This document shows positions 18,507 to 27,346 of a stretch of 64,000 nt of DNA, piece after piece. The stretch is from contig CAMCFT010000006.1 in the NCBI GenBank assembly GCA_945874225.1, positions 1 through 64,000 on the forward strand, read 5' to 3'. Within the stretch, counting starts at the first letter, position 1. The number at the start of each line of letters is the position of its first letter. This DNA is from Flavobacterium psychrophilum. Lineage in GTDB: Bacteria; Bacteroidota; Bacteroidia; Flavobacteriales; Flavobacteriaceae. Position numbers and translations under genes: made by a program. The notes under the pieces were generated by a model. That model had not been told where the DNA came from. It ran no database searches and saw nothing but the letters and a program-made list of their open reading frames with translations.

Positions 18507-19283
18507 CTAAAACTTAACGTCAATTTTTTCGGAAATCAATTTGTCATTTTGATAATATTCAAAAAACCACTGATTGTCTTTAGAAGCTAAAACTCCCTGA
18601 ACACTTCCTTTTGTTGCCATATAACTGGCAGGATTAGATGTTTTATACACTTTCATCACAACTTTTGGCTCGCTGTCAATCAATTGATAACCGTAAGATG
18701 TGGGTTGTGCATAAAGCAAACCAACACTTATATTTTCAGAATTTTTTACCGCTGAAACGGCTACCGCTGGAACTGCTACTTCAGGAACTACTAAAGCCGG
18801 AGTCACTGACACAGGAACTGATTGGGAAACTACTCCAGATTTTGGACTAAAATTAGTATTGCCATTGTATTTATAATTCAAGTCATAAACAGATCCAAAA
18901 GCTAGGTTTAACGCTTCGACATAAGAAGCCTCAAATTCTTTTTCTTTACTTTTCCCTACAGTAGACTGATACACAACTGTACCATAACAATCCTTAAAAA
19001 CCACATAAAGTTTCGAAATCAAGAAAGCATTTTCTTTTTTAACATCAACATATAAGAGACTACATCTATCGGTGAAATCTGCAGGCATTGCTTCATTGGC
19101 ATAAAAAGCGGGAAATCCTGCTTTTTGTAAATCAATTTTCGTAATAGTTTGGAGTCGGTATTGATTTTCCGTTTTTAGAAAATCATATTTCATTGGAATA
19201 ACAACTGCTTTGTAATCATTGACCGTTTGCGAAAATCCACAGCCAGAAATAAATAGCATCAGGAATAAGAATTTACTTTTCAT
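18507..19283 (-). CDS. Exported protein, function unknown
   Basis: This is a 258-residue exported protein. The N-terminus MKSKFLFLMLFISGCGFSQ allows either lipoprotein processing at the cysteine of FISGC or cleavage after FSQ. The mature part starts VNDYKAVVIPMKYDFLKTEN and has a low-complexity proline/valine stretch near residues 155-180 (SVPVSVTPALVVPEVAVPAV), which looks like a linker between two beta-rich segments. I do not recognise a family. It is the last gene of the minus-strand series mpl-radC-nucleotidase and starts 2 nt after the nucleotidase stop. Confidence 0.8.
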   Translation of the reverse strand: MKSKFLFLMLFISGCGFSQTVNDYKAVVIPMKYDFLKTENQYRLQTITKIDLQKAGFPAFYANEAMPADFTDRCSLLYVDVKKENAFLISKLYVVFKDCYGTVVYQSTVGKSKEKEFEASYVEALNLAFGSVYDLNYKYNGNTNFSPKSGVVSQSVPVSVTPALVVPEVAVPAVAVSAVKNSENISVGLLYAQPTSYGYQLIDSEPKVVMKVYKTSNPASYMATKGSVQGVLASKDNQWFFEYYQNDKLISEKIDVKF

Positions 19284-19285
19284 AA

Positions 19286-19981
19286 TTAAAGGTATTTTTT
19301 AAGTTCTAATAAATGGTTTACTTGTTTAATATTATCTGCAACATGAGCATTACTTTCGTTAAATAAAATGGCATCCAAACCGGCATCTAAAGCACCTTGA
19401 ACATCCGCCTCTATACAATCTCCTATCATAATGCTGTTTTCTTTTTGAGCTTCAGCTAAATCCAATGCATACTCAAAAATCCTATGATTTGGTTTTTTAA
19501 CTCCAGCCATTTCAGAATTAGTGATGGTCTTAAAATAATGCGTAATATAGGAATTATTCAATTTATTTTCCTGAATTTCTGCAAAACCATTGGTGATAAT
19601 ATGTAAATTATATTTGGCTTTCAAATAGTCCAAAATTTCGATTGTTCCATCAAATAAAAAATTGAATTTTGGCAAATAATATATGTATTGTTCAGATAAT
19701 ATATCTATTTTTCCGTCTTCAATACTGAATTCCATCAAGTCAAAAGTATCCTTCAATCTTCCGTAACGCAACTCCTTTTGAGTCACTTTATCTTTGCGAT
19801 ACCTTTCCCAATATTCTCTGTTTATAGGCACGTAAAACTGAAGGAAGTCATTCATGTTTACTTCTAAATCCTGCATTTTAAATACAGTTTCAAATGCCAA
19901 TGCTGAGTTTTTTTCGAAATCCCAAAGAGTGTGATCTAAATCGAAAAATATGTCTGTTATATTTGTGTTTGTTATTTTCAT
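19286..19981 (-). CDS. HAD-family noncanonical pyrimidine nucleotidase, YjjG type
   Basis: This is a haloacid-dehalogenase phosphatase. YjjG relatives dephosphorylate damaged or noncanonical pyrimidine nucleoside monophosphates. It has 231 residues. Motif I is FFDLDHTLWDF with the catalytic D14 and D16, motif II is HIITNGF, and motif III/IV is MIGDCIEADVQGALDAG. The helical cap (residues about 20-95) has the FKMQDLEVNMNDFLQFY type of sequence seen in this subfamily. It is packed 3 nt after radC. The exact substrate is inferred from the family. Confidence 0.87.
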   Translation of the reverse strand: MKITNTNITDIFFDLDHTLWDFEKNSALAFETVFKMQDLEVNMNDFLQFYVPINREYWERYRKDKVTQKELRYGRLKDTFDLMEFSIEDGKIDILSEQYIYYLPKFNFLFDGTIEILDYLKAKYNLHIITNGFAEIQENKLNNSYITHYFKTITNSEMAGVKKPNHRIFEYALDLAEAQKENSIMIGDCIEADVQGALDAGLDAILFNESNAHVADNIKQVNHLLELKKYL

Positions 19982-19984
19982 TTT

Positions 19985-20677
19985 TTAAAAAATTCCTTCG
20001 TCATTAAAACTATAAAATCCGTTCTCGGCAATAATAATGTGATCTAAAACTTGAATGTCTAAATTTTGACCCGCCGTTTTTAGTTTTTTAGTAATTTGTT
20101 TATCGGCATCACTGGGAATCAAAGTTCCAGAAGGATGATTGTGACACAAAATTAGCGAAGTTGCACCAATTTCAAGAGCAGTTTTAAAAACCAACCGTAC
20201 ATCAACAATAGTTCCTGTTATTCCGCCCTTGCCTTGTTGCGATTTCGAAAGTACTTTATTCGAATTATTTAAGTACAAAACCCAAAATTCTTCGTGTGGC
20301 AATTCGCCAATGATGGGTTGCATCAATTCGAAAATCATTTTGCTGGATGAAATTTTCTTTAATTCTACCGCATCTTCTGTCCTTCTTCGTCTTCCCAATT
20401 CCATTGCAGAAATAATCGAAATAGCTTTAGCCTCGCCTATTCCCTTGAAATTCATCAACTGCTGAATGGTTAATTTTCCCAACGCATTCAAGTTGTTGTC
20501 TACACTCGCCAAAATCCTTTTGCTCAAACCCACCGCCGATTCGTTTCTGCTTCCAGAACCAATCAAAATAGCTATCAATTCGGCATCACTCAAAGCACTT
20601 TTGCCTTTGAGCATAAGTTTTTCGCGTGGTTTGTCGTCTTCGGACCAATTCGTTATCGGGAAATTATTTTGTTCCAT
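19985..20677 (-). CDS. radC: RadC-family JAB/MPN domain protein
   Basis: The 230-residue protein has an N-terminal helix-hairpin-helix region (SDAELIAILIGSGSRNESAV, then MNFKGIGEAKA) and a C-terminal JAB1/MPN domain. The metal-binding motif ILCHNHPSGTLIPSDAD is complete. The family was named for a supposed repair role that was later withdrawn; its biochemical function is still uncertain. It lies 7 nt after mpl and 3 nt before the nucleotidase, so it is part of one operon. Confidence 0.93.
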   Translation of the reverse strand: MEQNNFPITNWSEDDKPREKLMLKGKSALSDAELIAILIGSGSRNESAVGLSKRILASVDNNLNALGKLTIQQLMNFKGIGEAKAISIISAMELGRRRRTEDAVELKKISSSKMIFELMQPIIGELPHEEFWVLYLNNSNKVLSKSQQGKGGITGTIVDVRLVFKTALEIGATSLILCHNHPSGTLIPSDADKQITKKLKTAGQNLDIQVLDHIIIAENGFYSFNDEGIF

Positions 20678-20684
20678 TTATAAT

Positions 20685-22094
20685 TTATTTCATCAGCTCC
20701 TTAACCTCATCAAAATTTAATCCGCCATAATTTCCAGAACTCATTAACAACAACGCAGAATTTTCAAAATTTTGATTGAATATAAATTCTTTAAAAGCTG
20801 CCGGATTGGTATAAATAATTAAATCTTTTCGGTTGAAGGCATTTGCAATTTGGTCGTAGGTTACTTCTTCGAGTTGCTTGATTTTTACTGCATCTGGCGA
20901 ATAGAAAACTACAGCAACATCAGCATATTCAAGTGCTCCTTCATATTCTTTGAGGAATTCGGCATTCAAGCTGCTGTAAGTATGCAATTCTAGGCAAGCC
21001 ACCAAAGTTCTATTTGGATATTGTTCTTTTACCGCTTTAGTAGTTGCGGCCACTTTACTTGGAGAATGGGCAAAATCTTTGTAAGCCACTTTAGTTTTAC
21101 TTTCGGCAATTTTTTCCAAACGTTTCGAAGCACCTTTAAAACTGGCAATAGCTTCATAAAAATCAGCTTCGTCGACGCCCATATTCTGGCAAATCCATTT
21201 GGCTCCAGCCAAATTATTTAAGTTATGAGCTCCAAAAACTTCGATTGGCATTGCTCCTTCTGGAGTTTCTAGCAAAGTGATTCCGTCTTTTACTTCATAT
21301 TTTGGTGTTGTATATGGTATTTTCCTAATTGGATTCGTGGCGGCTTCAGCAACACGTTTTACTTCTGAATCTTCTTCATTATATACCAAGATTCCGCCAT
21401 TGGTGATTTTGGATATGAAAATTTCAAATTGTTCTACATAAAAATCATAGGTTGGAAAAACATTGATATGATCCCAAGCAATTCCTGAAATTAGGGCAAT
21501 GTTTGGCTGATACAAATGAAATTTTGGTCTTCTGTCTATTGGCGAAGATAAATATTCATCGCCTTCGAGAACGATAAAATCATTTTCCTCAGTAAGGTGA
21601 ACCATCGTTTCAAATCCTTCTAATTGTGCGCCAACCATATAATCCACTTCAATATTATGAAAGTGCATCACGTGCAAAATCATCGAAGTAATCGTGGTTT
21701 TTCCGTGTGAACCACCAATAACGACGCGGGTTTTATTTTTGGATTGTTCGTATAAAAACTCAGGATAAGAATAAATTTTCAACCCTAATTCTTGTGCTTT
21801 TAATAATTCCGGATTATCCGCCTTGGCGTGCATTCCGAGAATTACAGCTTCAATATCTTGGGTTATTTTTTCGGGAAACCAACCCATTTCTGCTGGTAAA
21901 ATGCCTTTTTTCTCCAAACGGGTTTTCGAAGGTTCAAAAATAGCATCATCGCTTCCGGTAACCTGATATCCTTTGTTATGTAATGCCAAAGCCAAGTTGT
22001 GCATGGCACTTCCGCCAATGGCTATAAAATGAAGCCCCCTAACCCCCGAAGGGGGAACTCCTATGTTTGTAATATTAGTATTTACAGATTCCAT
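20685..22094 (-). CDS. mpl: UDP-MurNAc:tripeptide ligase (Mpl-type Mur ligase)
   Basis: Mpl joins the recycled peptide L-Ala-gamma-D-Glu-meso-DAP to UDP-MurNAc, returning peptidoglycan fragments to synthesis. It has 469 residues. The Rossmann start is LHFIAIGGSAMHNLALALHN, the ATP P-loop is IGGSHGKTTITSMIL (about residue 125), and the MurC-like parts GDEYLSSPIDRRPKF and AHSPSKVAATTKAV are present. The first 22 or so residues (MESVNTNITNIG, then VPPSGVRGL) are not typical: they are encoded across the palindromic repeat at 22032-22058, which has become part of the gene. It starts 57 nt after the TPR gene. MurC is the alternative, but the sequence around the peptide site fits Mpl. Confidence 0.9.
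   Translation of the reverse strand: MESVNTNITNIGVPPSGVRGLHFIAIGGSAMHNLALALHNKGYQVTGSDDAIFEPSKTRLEKKGILPAEMGWFPEKITQDIEAVILGMHAKADNPELLKAQELGLKIYSYPEFLYEQSKNKTRVVIGGSHGKTTITSMILHVMHFHNIEVDYMVGAQLEGFETMVHLTEENDFIVLEGDEYLSSPIDRRPKFHLYQPNIALISGIAWDHINVFPTYDFYVEQFEIFISKITNGGILVYNEEDSEVKRVAEAATNPIRKIPYTTPKYEVKDGITLLETPEGAMPIEVFGAHNLNNLAGAKWICQNMGVDEADFYEAIASFKGASKRLEKIAESKTKVAYKDFAHSPSKVAATTKAVKEQYPNRTLVACLELHTYSSLNAEFLKEYEGALEYADVAVVFYSPDAVKIKQLEEVTYDQIANAFNRKDLIIYTNPAAFKEFIFNQNFENSALLLMSSGNYGGLNFDEVKELMK
22032..22058 (+). repeat. GC-rich palindromic repeat, copy A, inside the mpl start
   Basis: AAGCCCCCTAACCCCCGAAG continues with GGGGAAC. On the minus strand it is read in frame as VPPSGVRGL, directly before the conserved HFIAIGG of Mpl. 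Copy B lies 78 bases away in inverted orientation. Confidence 0.88.
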
Positions 22095-22136
22095 ATATTG
22101 ATTTTTCTTAATTTTATTTCTATTTACAAGTTGAGA

Positions 22137-22162
22137 ATTCCCCTTCGGGGGTTAGGGGGCTT
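22137..22162 (-). repeat. GC-rich palindromic repeat, copy B, at the TPR gene stop
   Basis: On the minus strand this reads AAGCCCCCTAACCCCCGAAG then GGGAAT, the same as copy A over its first 20 bases. Its GCC CCC TAA gives the last two codons and the stop of the TPR gene. Confidence 0.88.
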
Positions 22163-22805
22163 TTTTCATCTTGTTTTTATACAAATTAGCTAGCATTTGC
22201 CCTCCTGTTTTGGTGCTTCCTGCTGCAATTGCCTTTTTATATTGTGTTTCTGCCGAAGGATATCTTTTGAAATATTCTTCTATTTGACCTCTGGATAAAT
22301 AGCCGTCAACTGGTGACAGTTTTAATAATTCATTCGAATATTTTATCGCTTTTGATTCACTTCCACCTATAATTCTGGGAAGTTGCAGATACAACATCAC
22401 TAATGCCCAGCGCGCTTCGATGTGTTTTGGATTGAGTGTTATCGCTTTTTCAAATGACTCTCTTACTTCTCCAATCATTCCTAGAGCTTTAAATTTATTG
22501 GCTTCTTTGGCTCTCATTCCAAGAACTCCTCCATATTTATAATAATAATTAGCTTCAGAGGGTTTTAACTCTTTTAACTTTTTATAATATTCAATGGATT
22601 TATCCCAGGATTTATTGTGACCGGCAATGTCTCCTAAATATTCGATTGCTTTTAAATTAGAAGGATTTTCTTTAACGATGTTCTCAAAAACAATTTGCGC
22701 TTGTTCATATTTCCCTTCTCGGAATAATTTCTCCCCTTTTTCAAAATCCGCTTGAGCAAAAATGAGTATAGGAAATAGTAAAAATAGGAATGATATTTTT
22801 TTCAT
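22152..22805 (-). CDS. Exported tetratricopeptide-repeat protein
   Basis: This is a 217-residue secreted or periplasmic protein. A signal peptide (MKKISFLFLLFPILIFAQA) is followed by about four to five TPR units: FEKGEKLFREGKYEQAQIVF, YLGDIAGHNKSWDKSIEYY, FEKAITLNPKHIEARWALV and AETQYKKAIAAGS. Such repeats form a protein-binding superhelix; the partner is unknown. The C-terminus is KNKMKKAP, whose final Ala-Pro and stop codon come from palindromic repeat copy B, so the ancestral end was probably different. It is upstream of mpl on the same strand. Confidence 0.85.
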   Translation of the reverse strand: MKKISFLFLLFPILIFAQADFEKGEKLFREGKYEQAQIVFENIVKENPSNLKAIEYLGDIAGHNKSWDKSIEYYKKLKELKPSEANYYYKYGGVLGMRAKEANKFKALGMIGEVRESFEKAITLNPKHIEARWALVMLYLQLPRIIGGSESKAIKYSNELLKLSPVDGYLSRGQIEEYFKRYPSAETQYKKAIAAGSTKTGGQMLANLYKNKMKKAP

Positions 22806-22905
22806 TGTTCAAAAATAAGGAAATTTATAAAAGGATAGACAGAATTTTAGGTTAAAACAAACCAAATAATAATACAAAAGAAACATTGCCATAACATAAG
22901 GCAAT

Positions 22906-22913
22906 TAGTTTTG
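22906..22913 (+). promoter_or_regulatory. Promoter -7 box of the LpxH-like gene
   Basis: TAGTTTTG matches TAnnTTTG, 12 nt before the ATG at 22926. No clear TTTG lies at the expected -33 distance. Confidence 0.55.
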
Positions 22914-22925
22914 TAAAAACAAAAT

Positions 22926-23741
22926 ATGAAACGTAAACGAAAAATCCCCTTAGTAGTAATTAGTGATGTTCATCTTGGGACGTACGGCTGCCAGGCTAAG
23001 GAATTACTACACTATTTAAAATCCATTCAACCTAAGACATTGGTTTTAAATGGCGATATCATTGATATGTGGAGCTTTAGCAAGCGCTATTTTCCAGTGG
23101 CGCATATGGAGGTTCTGAGATACATTATCAAAATGTCGAATTTAGGAACCCGTGTAATATACATTACAGGAAATCATGATGAAGCGCTAAGAAAATATTC
23201 AGATTTCATTTTAGGTAACTTGGAATTGGTAGACAAATTAATCTTGGATTTAGACGGAAAAAAAACTTGGATTTTTCATGGCGATGTTTTTGATTCTTCT
23301 ACAAAAGGATATGCAAAAATATTGGCCAAACTTGGTGGAAAAGGATATGATTTATTGATTTTAATAAATAGTTTCATCAATTGGATCTTAGTCGCTCTAG
23401 GAAAAGAGAAACGAAGTTTTTCTAAAATGGTTAAAGACAGTGTAAAAAAAGCCGTTTCATTTGTTTCCAATTTTGAAACTACTGCTGCCGAAATTGCTAT
23501 CCAAAAAAAATACAGTTATGTTGTTTGTGGCCATATTCACAAACCTCAAATGAAAGAAGTTCAAAACGAACATGGTAAAGTCTTGTATTTAAACAGTGGC
23601 GATTGGGTGGAGAACCTTACAGCATTAGAATATAAAAAAGAAAAGTGGAAAATTTATCATTATAAAAAATCTGACTATTTAAATACTGACAACAAAGAAG
23701 ATAAAATCATAAATGACATTGTTGCCAAAATTTTATCCTAA
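22926..23741 (+). CDS. UDP-2,3-diacylglucosamine diphosphatase-like metallophosphoesterase
   Basis: This is a calcineurin-like phosphoesterase related to LpxH, which cuts UDP-2,3-diacylglucosamine to lipid X during lipid A synthesis. It has 271 residues. The metal-binding motifs are in order: VISDVHLGTYG (about residue 12), LNGDIIDMWSFSKRYF (about 41), YITGNHDEALR (about 79) and VVCGHIHKPQM (about 200). The sequence SKRYFPVAHMEVLRYI near residue 57 is typical of the LpxH/LpxH2 side of the family. A glycosyltransferase follows on the same strand. An exact LpxH role is likely but not proven from sequence. Confidence 0.85.
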   Translation: MKRKRKIPLVVISDVHLGTYGCQAKELLHYLKSIQPKTLVLNGDIIDMWSFSKRYFPVAHMEVLRYIIKMSNLGTRVIYITGNHDEALRKYSDFILGNLELVDKLILDLDGKKTWIFHGDVFDSSTKGYAKILAKLGGKGYDLLILINSFINWILVALGKEKRSFSKMVKDSVKKAVSFVSNFETTAAEIAIQKKYSYVVCGHIHKPQMKEVQNEHGKVLYLNSGDWVENLTALEYKKEKWKIYHYKKSDYLNTDNKEDKIINDIVAKILS

Positions 23742-23892
23742 AACAGGACTGTGACAACAAAATAATATCGCTAGTTATTTCAAATTAGTCCAATAAAAAT
23801 TGAACTAAATGAAATATACAGCGGCATTAGACCAGAACGATTGGACTATAATGAACTATTTAATGGTATAACTTTCAATTAATTTAAAAATA

Positions 23893-24897
23893 ATGAAAAT
23901 ATTTTACGCAATACAAGCTACAGGAAATGGACATATAAGTAGAGCCATTCAATTATATCCATATTTACAAAAATTTGGAACTGTAGATTTCTTTTTGAGC
24001 GGAAACAATGCGAGCCTGAATGCAGACTTGCCAATAAAATTTAAAAGTGACGGTTGTAGCTTGCATTACAGCAAATGTGGCGGTTTGAATTACTGGGACA
24101 TTGCCAAAAATATTCAGCCTATTCAAATGTATAAAGATGCCAAATCATTGCCTTTAAAAGATTATGACGTGGTTATAAATGATTTTGATTCTATTACTTC
24201 GCTTGCTTGCAAATTGCAGAAAGTTCATTCGGTGCAATTTGGTCATCAAGCCAGTTTTGTATCAGAAGCTACGCCAAGACCTGAAAAAAGAAGTATTATG
24301 GGCGAAATGATTCTTAAACATTACGCTCCTTCACCAAAACATATTGGATTGCATTTTGAAAAATATGATTCCTTTATTCATCCTCCAATCATCAAAGATG
24401 AAATAATGCAAGCCCAACCAAAAGACTTAAAACACATCACGGTTTATCTACCTTCTTTTCAAAAGGATTGTTTAGAAAAAGCTTTTAACAAACTTTCAGG
24501 ACAGGAATTTCATTGGTTTTTGAATGATGTTAAAATGAAATACTCGGTTGGAAACATTACTTATTATCCTGTAAATCAAAAATTATTCAACGAAAGCATG
24601 ATTAATTGTCACGGTATAATTACTGGCGGTGGATTTGAAACTCCAGCAGAAGCTTTATATCTTGGGAAAAAAATACTCAGCATCCCAATTCGCGACCATT
24701 ATGAACAAGAATGTAATGCAGCAGCATTAAAGAAAATGGGAGTTCCTGTGGTTTATGAAGTTGGAGATGATTTTGATGAAGTCATAGAAAATTGGCTCAA
24801 TACAGCAACACAATATCCAACGATGAAAGCCAATAATATTAATGAAACCTTACAGTTTTTGTTTGACACATACAATGAACCAAACACGACTTTTTAA
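23893..24897 (+). CDS. Glycosyltransferase of the UDP-glycosyltransferase/GT28-like fold
   Basis: This is a 334-residue cytoplasmic or membrane-peripheral glycosyltransferase. The N-terminus MKIFYAIQATGNGHISRAIQ has the glycine-rich GxGHxxR motif of GT-B enzymes. The C-terminal donor-binding part contains CHGIITGGGFETPAEALYLG followed by KKILSIPI and DHYEQECNAAALKKMG, as in GT28/MurG-like proteins. It lies 151 nt downstream of the LpxH-like gene, and this pairing suggests a role in envelope glycolipid assembly; acceptor and donor are unknown. It ends 17 nt before a bidirectional terminator. Confidence 0.82.
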   Translation: MKIFYAIQATGNGHISRAIQLYPYLQKFGTVDFFLSGNNASLNADLPIKFKSDGCSLHYSKCGGLNYWDIAKNIQPIQMYKDAKSLPLKDYDVVINDFDSITSLACKLQKVHSVQFGHQASFVSEATPRPEKRSIMGEMILKHYAPSPKHIGLHFEKYDSFIHPPIIKDEIMQAQPKDLKHITVYLPSFQKDCLEKAFNKLSGQEFHWFLNDVKMKYSVGNITYYPVNQKLFNESMINCHGIITGGGFETPAEALYLGKKILSIPIRDHYEQECNAAALKKMGVPVVYEVGDDFDEVIENWLNTATQYPTMKANNINETLQFLFDTYNEPNTTF

Positions 24898-24914
24898 AAA
24901 ATATTTATACAAAA

Positions 24915-24948
24915 AAACCCGTTACAAATAATTTTGAAACGGGTTTTT
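24915..24948. terminator. Bidirectional terminator between the glycosyltransferase and S46 genes
   Basis: AAACCCGTT (24915-24923) pairs with AACGGGTTT (24938-24946). A T-run follows on the plus strand and an A-run precedes it, so it can act in both directions between convergent genes. Confidence 0.88.
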
Positions 24949-24967
24949 AACTTCAATTAAAGCTTTC

Positions 24968-27118
24968 TTAATTTGCTATCGTCATTTCGTCAACAATGTT
25001 TTTTGCTCCTGCATATTTGTCAATTATCCAAAGTACATAACGAATATCTACGTTGATTGTCCTTTGCAATTTTTTATCAAAAATCACATCCCCAGCTATA
25101 CCTTCGATGTTGCCATCAAATGCAATTCCTATCAATTCCCCTTTTCCATTTAGCACCGGCGATCCTGAATTTCCACCTGTAATATCATTATCGGTCAAGA
25201 AATTTACTGGCATATAACCTGCTTTGTCAGCATATTTTCCAAAATCTTTTGCCTTATTCATCTCCAATAATCGGGCTGGTAAATCAAATTCTTGGTCTCC
25301 TGCTTTATACTTTTTGACTAATCCAGACATTGTAGTATAATTATTAATCGTTGCATCGTTGCGTTTATCGGCTGGTAAAGCATTTACCTTCCCGTAAGAC
25401 AATCTCAAAGTTGAATTAGCATCCGGATATTTAATTGTATTTATTTTAGACTCACGTAAGCCCTCTACTAAATTGCGGTAGGCCTTCTCAAAATCATTAT
25501 CTAATTGCTGTTGCTCGCCAGATTTAAATCTTAATTTAGTTGCTAATTCATTTGAAATTACATACAAAGGATCAGCACTAATCAGCTCTGGTTTTGGATC
25601 TTTCATAAAAGCCAAAACACTTTCTTTAGACACAAAAATACTTTTGGACACTGCATCATTTACAACTGTTGTAAAATCTCCTTTATTTTCTTCATTCAAT
25701 TTTGATACTATTGGAGAAAGACCGTATTCAGAACCTTTAGATGCATATAGATTTAATTGAGTCGTAAAGATATCTTTCTCTAAAGGAGCATAAAATTTTC
25801 CATAAATATTCTCGATTAATCCGTTTAATTTAGGAAGCATCTCTATTCTTTTTGCTTCATTTTCTTTAAAATAAGCTATAAGAGAATTTCCTAGATTTAC
25901 AGGCGAAGGCCCATAAGAAGTAGTTCTCATCAATTGAGATAGGTAATTATCGTGACGAGATTTCAAATTAGTTTTTGCGTAATAATTATTAATTATAGCA
26001 ATTATACTACCATATTTAGTTTTGTTTTCGGATTTGTTTGCCCACTCATTGAACTTGGTTTCTTGATTGGTTTTAGTTTTAACTGTTCCCGATTTAGTCA
26101 AAGCATCAATCATTCCTTGACGATTTTTCCAATAATTAGCTGTCGAAGCATACTTTGACGCATATTGCAAACGAACTGTAGCATCTTTGTCCATATACAC
26201 TTTCATTCTGTCCATCCCGGTTTTAGCACCTTCAACCCAGGCAGGATAAGCAAATTTGATGTTTTGTTCAATTCCGCTTGCTGGCATCCATCGATTAGTT
26301 CTGCCCGGATAACCCAATATCATTGCAAAATCATTCTCTTGAACACCTTTCAAGCTTATTGGTAAATAATATTTTGGTTGCAAATGCACATTTTCTTTTG
26401 AATATTCAGCGGGATTACCCTCTTTATCAGCATAAACTCTAAACATAGAAAAATCTCCAGTGTGACGTGGCCATTCCCAATTATCGGTGTCTTTACCAAA
26501 TTTTCCAATACTTTCCGGAGGAGTTCCTACTAATCGAACGTCTTTGTAATCTTGGTAAACAAAATAGTAATATTCATTTCCTTGAAAGAAAGGACGCACG
26601 GAAACGGTATATTTCCCTCCTTCACTATTCTCTTTTTCAATCAGGGCAATTTCTTGCTGAATGGCTTTATTTCGATCCGTTTCGGTCATTTTATCATCCA
26701 CTTTTGATAAAATCCTTTTTGAAACATCGTCCATCCGAACGAAGAAACGAACATATAAAGACTTTGGTTTCAGTTCAGCAGTTTTGTCTTTTGCCCAAAA
26801 ACCGTCTTTCAAATAATTTTGCTCTTCTGTCGAAAGTTCTGCAATAGCGCTATAACCACAATGATGATTGGTCAACACTAATCCTTCTTTCGAAACAATT
26901 TCTGCAGTACATCCACCATTAAATTGTACAACTGCATCTTTCAGGCTACTGTGGTTGATGCTGTAAATCTCTTCGGATGTCAATTGCAATCCCATTTTTT
27001 CCATATCACGGTGATTCAAACGTTCGATAAACATAAGAAACCACATTCCTTCATCTGCTTTTACACTAATTGGCATTAGCATAATTCCAGCGATTAAGGC
27101 AAAAATAATTTTTTTCAT
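24968..27118 (-). CDS. S46-family dipeptidyl-peptidase (DPP7/DPP11 type)
   Basis: This is a periplasmic serine exopeptidase that removes dipeptides from peptide N-termini, used by peptide-fermenting and proteolytic Bacteroidota. It has 716 residues, normal for S46, with a signal peptide MKKIIFALIAGIMLMPISVKA. The chymotrypsin-like triad is visible: H86 in LTNHHCGYSA, the aspartate of DTDNWEWPRHTGDF, and S651 in TGGNSGSPVLNG. Choosing between DPP7 (hydrophobic P1) and DPP11 (acidic P1) needs the specificity residue mapped on a structure. It is a single gene on the minus strand, with a promoter-like TACTTTCG about 100 nt upstream. It may complete digestion begun by the M36 protease. Confidence 0.94.
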   Translation of the reverse strand: MKKIIFALIAGIMLMPISVKADEGMWFLMFIERLNHRDMEKMGLQLTSEEIYSINHSSLKDAVVQFNGGCTAEIVSKEGLVLTNHHCGYSAIAELSTEEQNYLKDGFWAKDKTAELKPKSLYVRFFVRMDDVSKRILSKVDDKMTETDRNKAIQQEIALIEKENSEGGKYTVSVRPFFQGNEYYYFVYQDYKDVRLVGTPPESIGKFGKDTDNWEWPRHTGDFSMFRVYADKEGNPAEYSKENVHLQPKYYLPISLKGVQENDFAMILGYPGRTNRWMPASGIEQNIKFAYPAWVEGAKTGMDRMKVYMDKDATVRLQYASKYASTANYWKNRQGMIDALTKSGTVKTKTNQETKFNEWANKSENKTKYGSIIAIINNYYAKTNLKSRHDNYLSQLMRTTSYGPSPVNLGNSLIAYFKENEAKRIEMLPKLNGLIENIYGKFYAPLEKDIFTTQLNLYASKGSEYGLSPIVSKLNEENKGDFTTVVNDAVSKSIFVSKESVLAFMKDPKPELISADPLYVISNELATKLRFKSGEQQQLDNDFEKAYRNLVEGLRESKINTIKYPDANSTLRLSYGKVNALPADKRNDATINNYTTMSGLVKKYKAGDQEFDLPARLLEMNKAKDFGKYADKAGYMPVNFLTDNDITGGNSGSPVLNGKGELIGIAFDGNIEGIAGDVIFDKKLQRTINVDIRYVLWIIDKYAGAKNIVDEMTIAN

Positions 27119-27289
27119 TTTTTTAAATCTATAAAGGTTAATTGTATGCTAGTTAAACGTATAAAAAAGATTGTTCTATACAAAAGCAGATTATTCACTA
27201 AAAATAGTGTCACGAAAGTAGTGATTTTTAATGATTTGATTAAATAAATGAAAGTTATTCTTAACAAAATAAGCAAAAATTAATTTTAT

Positions 27290-27326
27290 AAAAACAAAAA
27301 AGGCGCTCTATTTGTAGAACACCTTT
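27290..27326 (-). terminator. Terminator of the hpt-adk-hlyC-obg series
   Basis: On the minus strand AAAGGTGTTCTA pairs with TAGAGCGCCTTT (12 pairs, two G-T wobbles) across a 4-base loop and then runs into T-rich sequence. It lies 20 nt after the obg stop. Confidence 0.88.
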
Positions 27327-27346
27327 TCAATATAAAATTTCGAGTT

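Noticed and set aside
23742-23892. Small gene between the LpxH-like gene and the glycosyltransferase
   Set aside because: No open frame of useful length with coding character; only short strings shared with the empty region near 11.75 kb.
26467-26847. 126-codon open frame antisense to the S46 peptidase gene
   Set aside because: It lies wholly within a strongly conserved gene on the other strand, has no recognisable domain and no promoter or independent context.
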